Shown here one piece after another: positions 63,781-64,000 of a DNA stretch of 64,000 nt (positions are counted from its first letter, which is position 1; every line of letters begins with the position of its first letter). This DNA is from Bacteroidota bacterium (GTDB lineage: Bacteria > Bacteroidota > Bacteroidia > Bacteroidales > UBA10428): the NCBI GenBank assembly GCA_023442525.1, contig JAEZZA010000029.1, positions 62,001-126,000 on the forward strand. Reading direction: 5' to 3'. The position numbers were made by a program, and so were the translations under genes. The notes beneath the pieces are model-generated. The model had not been told where the DNA came from. It ran no database searches and saw nothing but the letters and a program-made list of their open reading frames with translations.

Positions 63781-63854
63781 CGGGGTGTAGCGCAGTTGGC
63801 TAGCGCACTACGTTCGGGACGTAGGGGTCGGAAGTTCGAGTCTTCTCACCCCGA
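63781..63854 (+). tRNA. tRNA-Pro, anticodon CGG
   Basis: 74 nt cloverleaf: acceptor CGGGGTG / CACCCCG, D stem GCGC / GCGC, anticodon stem CTACG / CGTAG with loop TTCGGGA (anticodon CGG), T stem GGAAG / CTTCT with loop TTCGAGT, discriminator A. CCA is not encoded. The 3' end from 63827 is repeated in inverse at 62901-62931. Confidence 0.97.
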
Positions 63855-63857
63855 CTT
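63827..63857 (+). repeat. Right arm of the 31-bp inverted repeat (tRNA-Pro 3' end plus CTT)
   Basis: Perfect reverse complement of 62901-62931; covers the T arm and acceptor 3' strand of the intact tRNA and 3 nt beyond. The spacing between the arms is 895 bp and encloses the four-helix gene and both nonamer arrays. Confidence 0.95.
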
Positions 63858-63867
63858 ATAAAATCTG

Positions 63868-63905
63868 AAACCGCAGTAATTACAAGGCTTTGCTGCGGTT
63901 TTTTT
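63868..63905 (+). terminator. Rho-independent terminator of tRNA-Pro
   Basis: Stem AAACCGCAG / CTGCGGTTT with a 16-nt loop and a run of seven T. Confidence 0.92.
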
Positions 63906-63910
63906 ACCAG

Positions 63911-63973
63911 TATCCAGCATCCGGCATCCAGCATCCGGCATCCAGCATCCGGCATCCAGTATTCAGCATCCGG
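63911..63973. repeat. Heptad tandem array (CATCCAG/CATCCGG, 9 units)
   Basis: TATCCAG, CATCCGG, CATCCAG, CATCCGG, CATCCAG, CATCCGG, CATCCAG, TATTCAG, CATCCGG. The last base of each half alternates A/G in a regular 14-bp super-period. It starts 6 bp after the tRNA terminator and is followed by a T run. Same family as the arrays at 9536, 22284 and 28225. Confidence 0.92.
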
Positions 63974-64000
63974 ATTTTTTTCCCACTTTTCTATTAAATT

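Noticed and set aside
62901..63857. attL/attR of an integrated element at tRNA-Pro
   Set aside because: The two tRNA tails are inverted, not direct, repeats and no integrase is present.

Overview
The window reads as chromosome of a Bacteroidota bacterium, most likely order Bacteroidales or a close relative. The support is a SusC/SusD pair, a type IX secretion (T9SS) C-terminal signal, a purH-mreB-mreC-mreD-mrdA gene order, promoter-like boxes of the TAnnTTTG type, weak or absent Shine-Dalgarno sites, many lipoproteins, and several Tat-exported Gfo/Idh/MocA oxidoreductases. No phage, plasmid or insertion-sequence genes were recognised.

Layout. 1-4749 (minus): purH followed by the rod-shape operon mreB, mreC, mreD and the start of mrdA (PBP2), cut by the window edge. 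4.9-9.5 kb: an ABC-type MacB/FtsX permease, a Tat-exported dienelactone-hydrolase-like protein, an anaerobic sulfatase-maturase-type radical SAM enzyme and a Gfo/Idh oxidoreductase. 9.7-17.4 kb: small secreted and hypothetical proteins, OsmC, a pair of haem-binding CxxCH proteins, ComM/YifB, and an rmuC-gmhA-DUF5723 cluster. 17.5-22.1 kb: another Gfo/Idh protein, a beta-barrel protein, and a T9SS-secreted glucuronyl C5-epimerase-like protein. 22.3-28.1 kb (minus): amidohydrolase, ribokinase, and exported nucleoside hydrolase and ADP-ribosylglycohydrolase lipoproteins with a permease, which together look like a system that frees ribose outside the cytoplasm and imports it. 28.3-40.9 kb: an internally deleted MFS gene, then kdgK-eda-aldo/keto reductase (plus) converging on a seven-gene hexuronate operon (minus: SDR mannonate oxidoreductase, LarA-like epimerase, ExuT-like carrier, UxaC, two Gfo/Idh proteins, UxaE). 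41.1-51.1 kb: an MFS carrier and a polysaccharide utilisation locus (SusC, SusD, LamG lipoprotein, two GH144-type glucanases), predicted to act on beta-1,2-glucan. 51.1-54.7 kb: a remnant of a beta-propeller sensor, a PAS histidine kinase and a hybrid kinase. 54.7-59.1 kb (minus): a DtxR-family repressor leading a metal ABC transporter operon, with palindromic operator candidates upstream. 59.3-64.0 kb: a collagen-like lipoprotein, a PNPOx-like protein, a MASE3 kinase, MarC, a four-helix-bundle gene and tRNA-Pro(CGG).

The most unusual region is 62859-63973. A four-helix-bundle 'suffix' family gene lies between two nonamer arrays in opposite orientation. Outside these, the last 31 bp of the tRNA-Pro region (T arm to 3' end plus CTT) occur twice as a perfect inverted repeat: once within the intact tRNA at the right, once as an orphan tRNA tail, followed by its own terminator-like hairpin, at the left. 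Recombination between the two arms would flip the segment and rebuild an intact tRNA-Pro at the other end, so the segment may be invertible without loss of the tRNA. Heptad arrays of the ATCC(A/G)GN type occur at four intergenic sites, one of them just beyond this tRNA.

Functions fit together as follows. Glucuronate and galacturonate are imported (ExuT-like) and isomerised (UxaC); UxaE converts tagaturonate to fructuronate, the SDR reduces fructuronate to mannonate, and KdgK and Eda finish the pathway. Mannonate dehydratase (UxuA) is not in the window.
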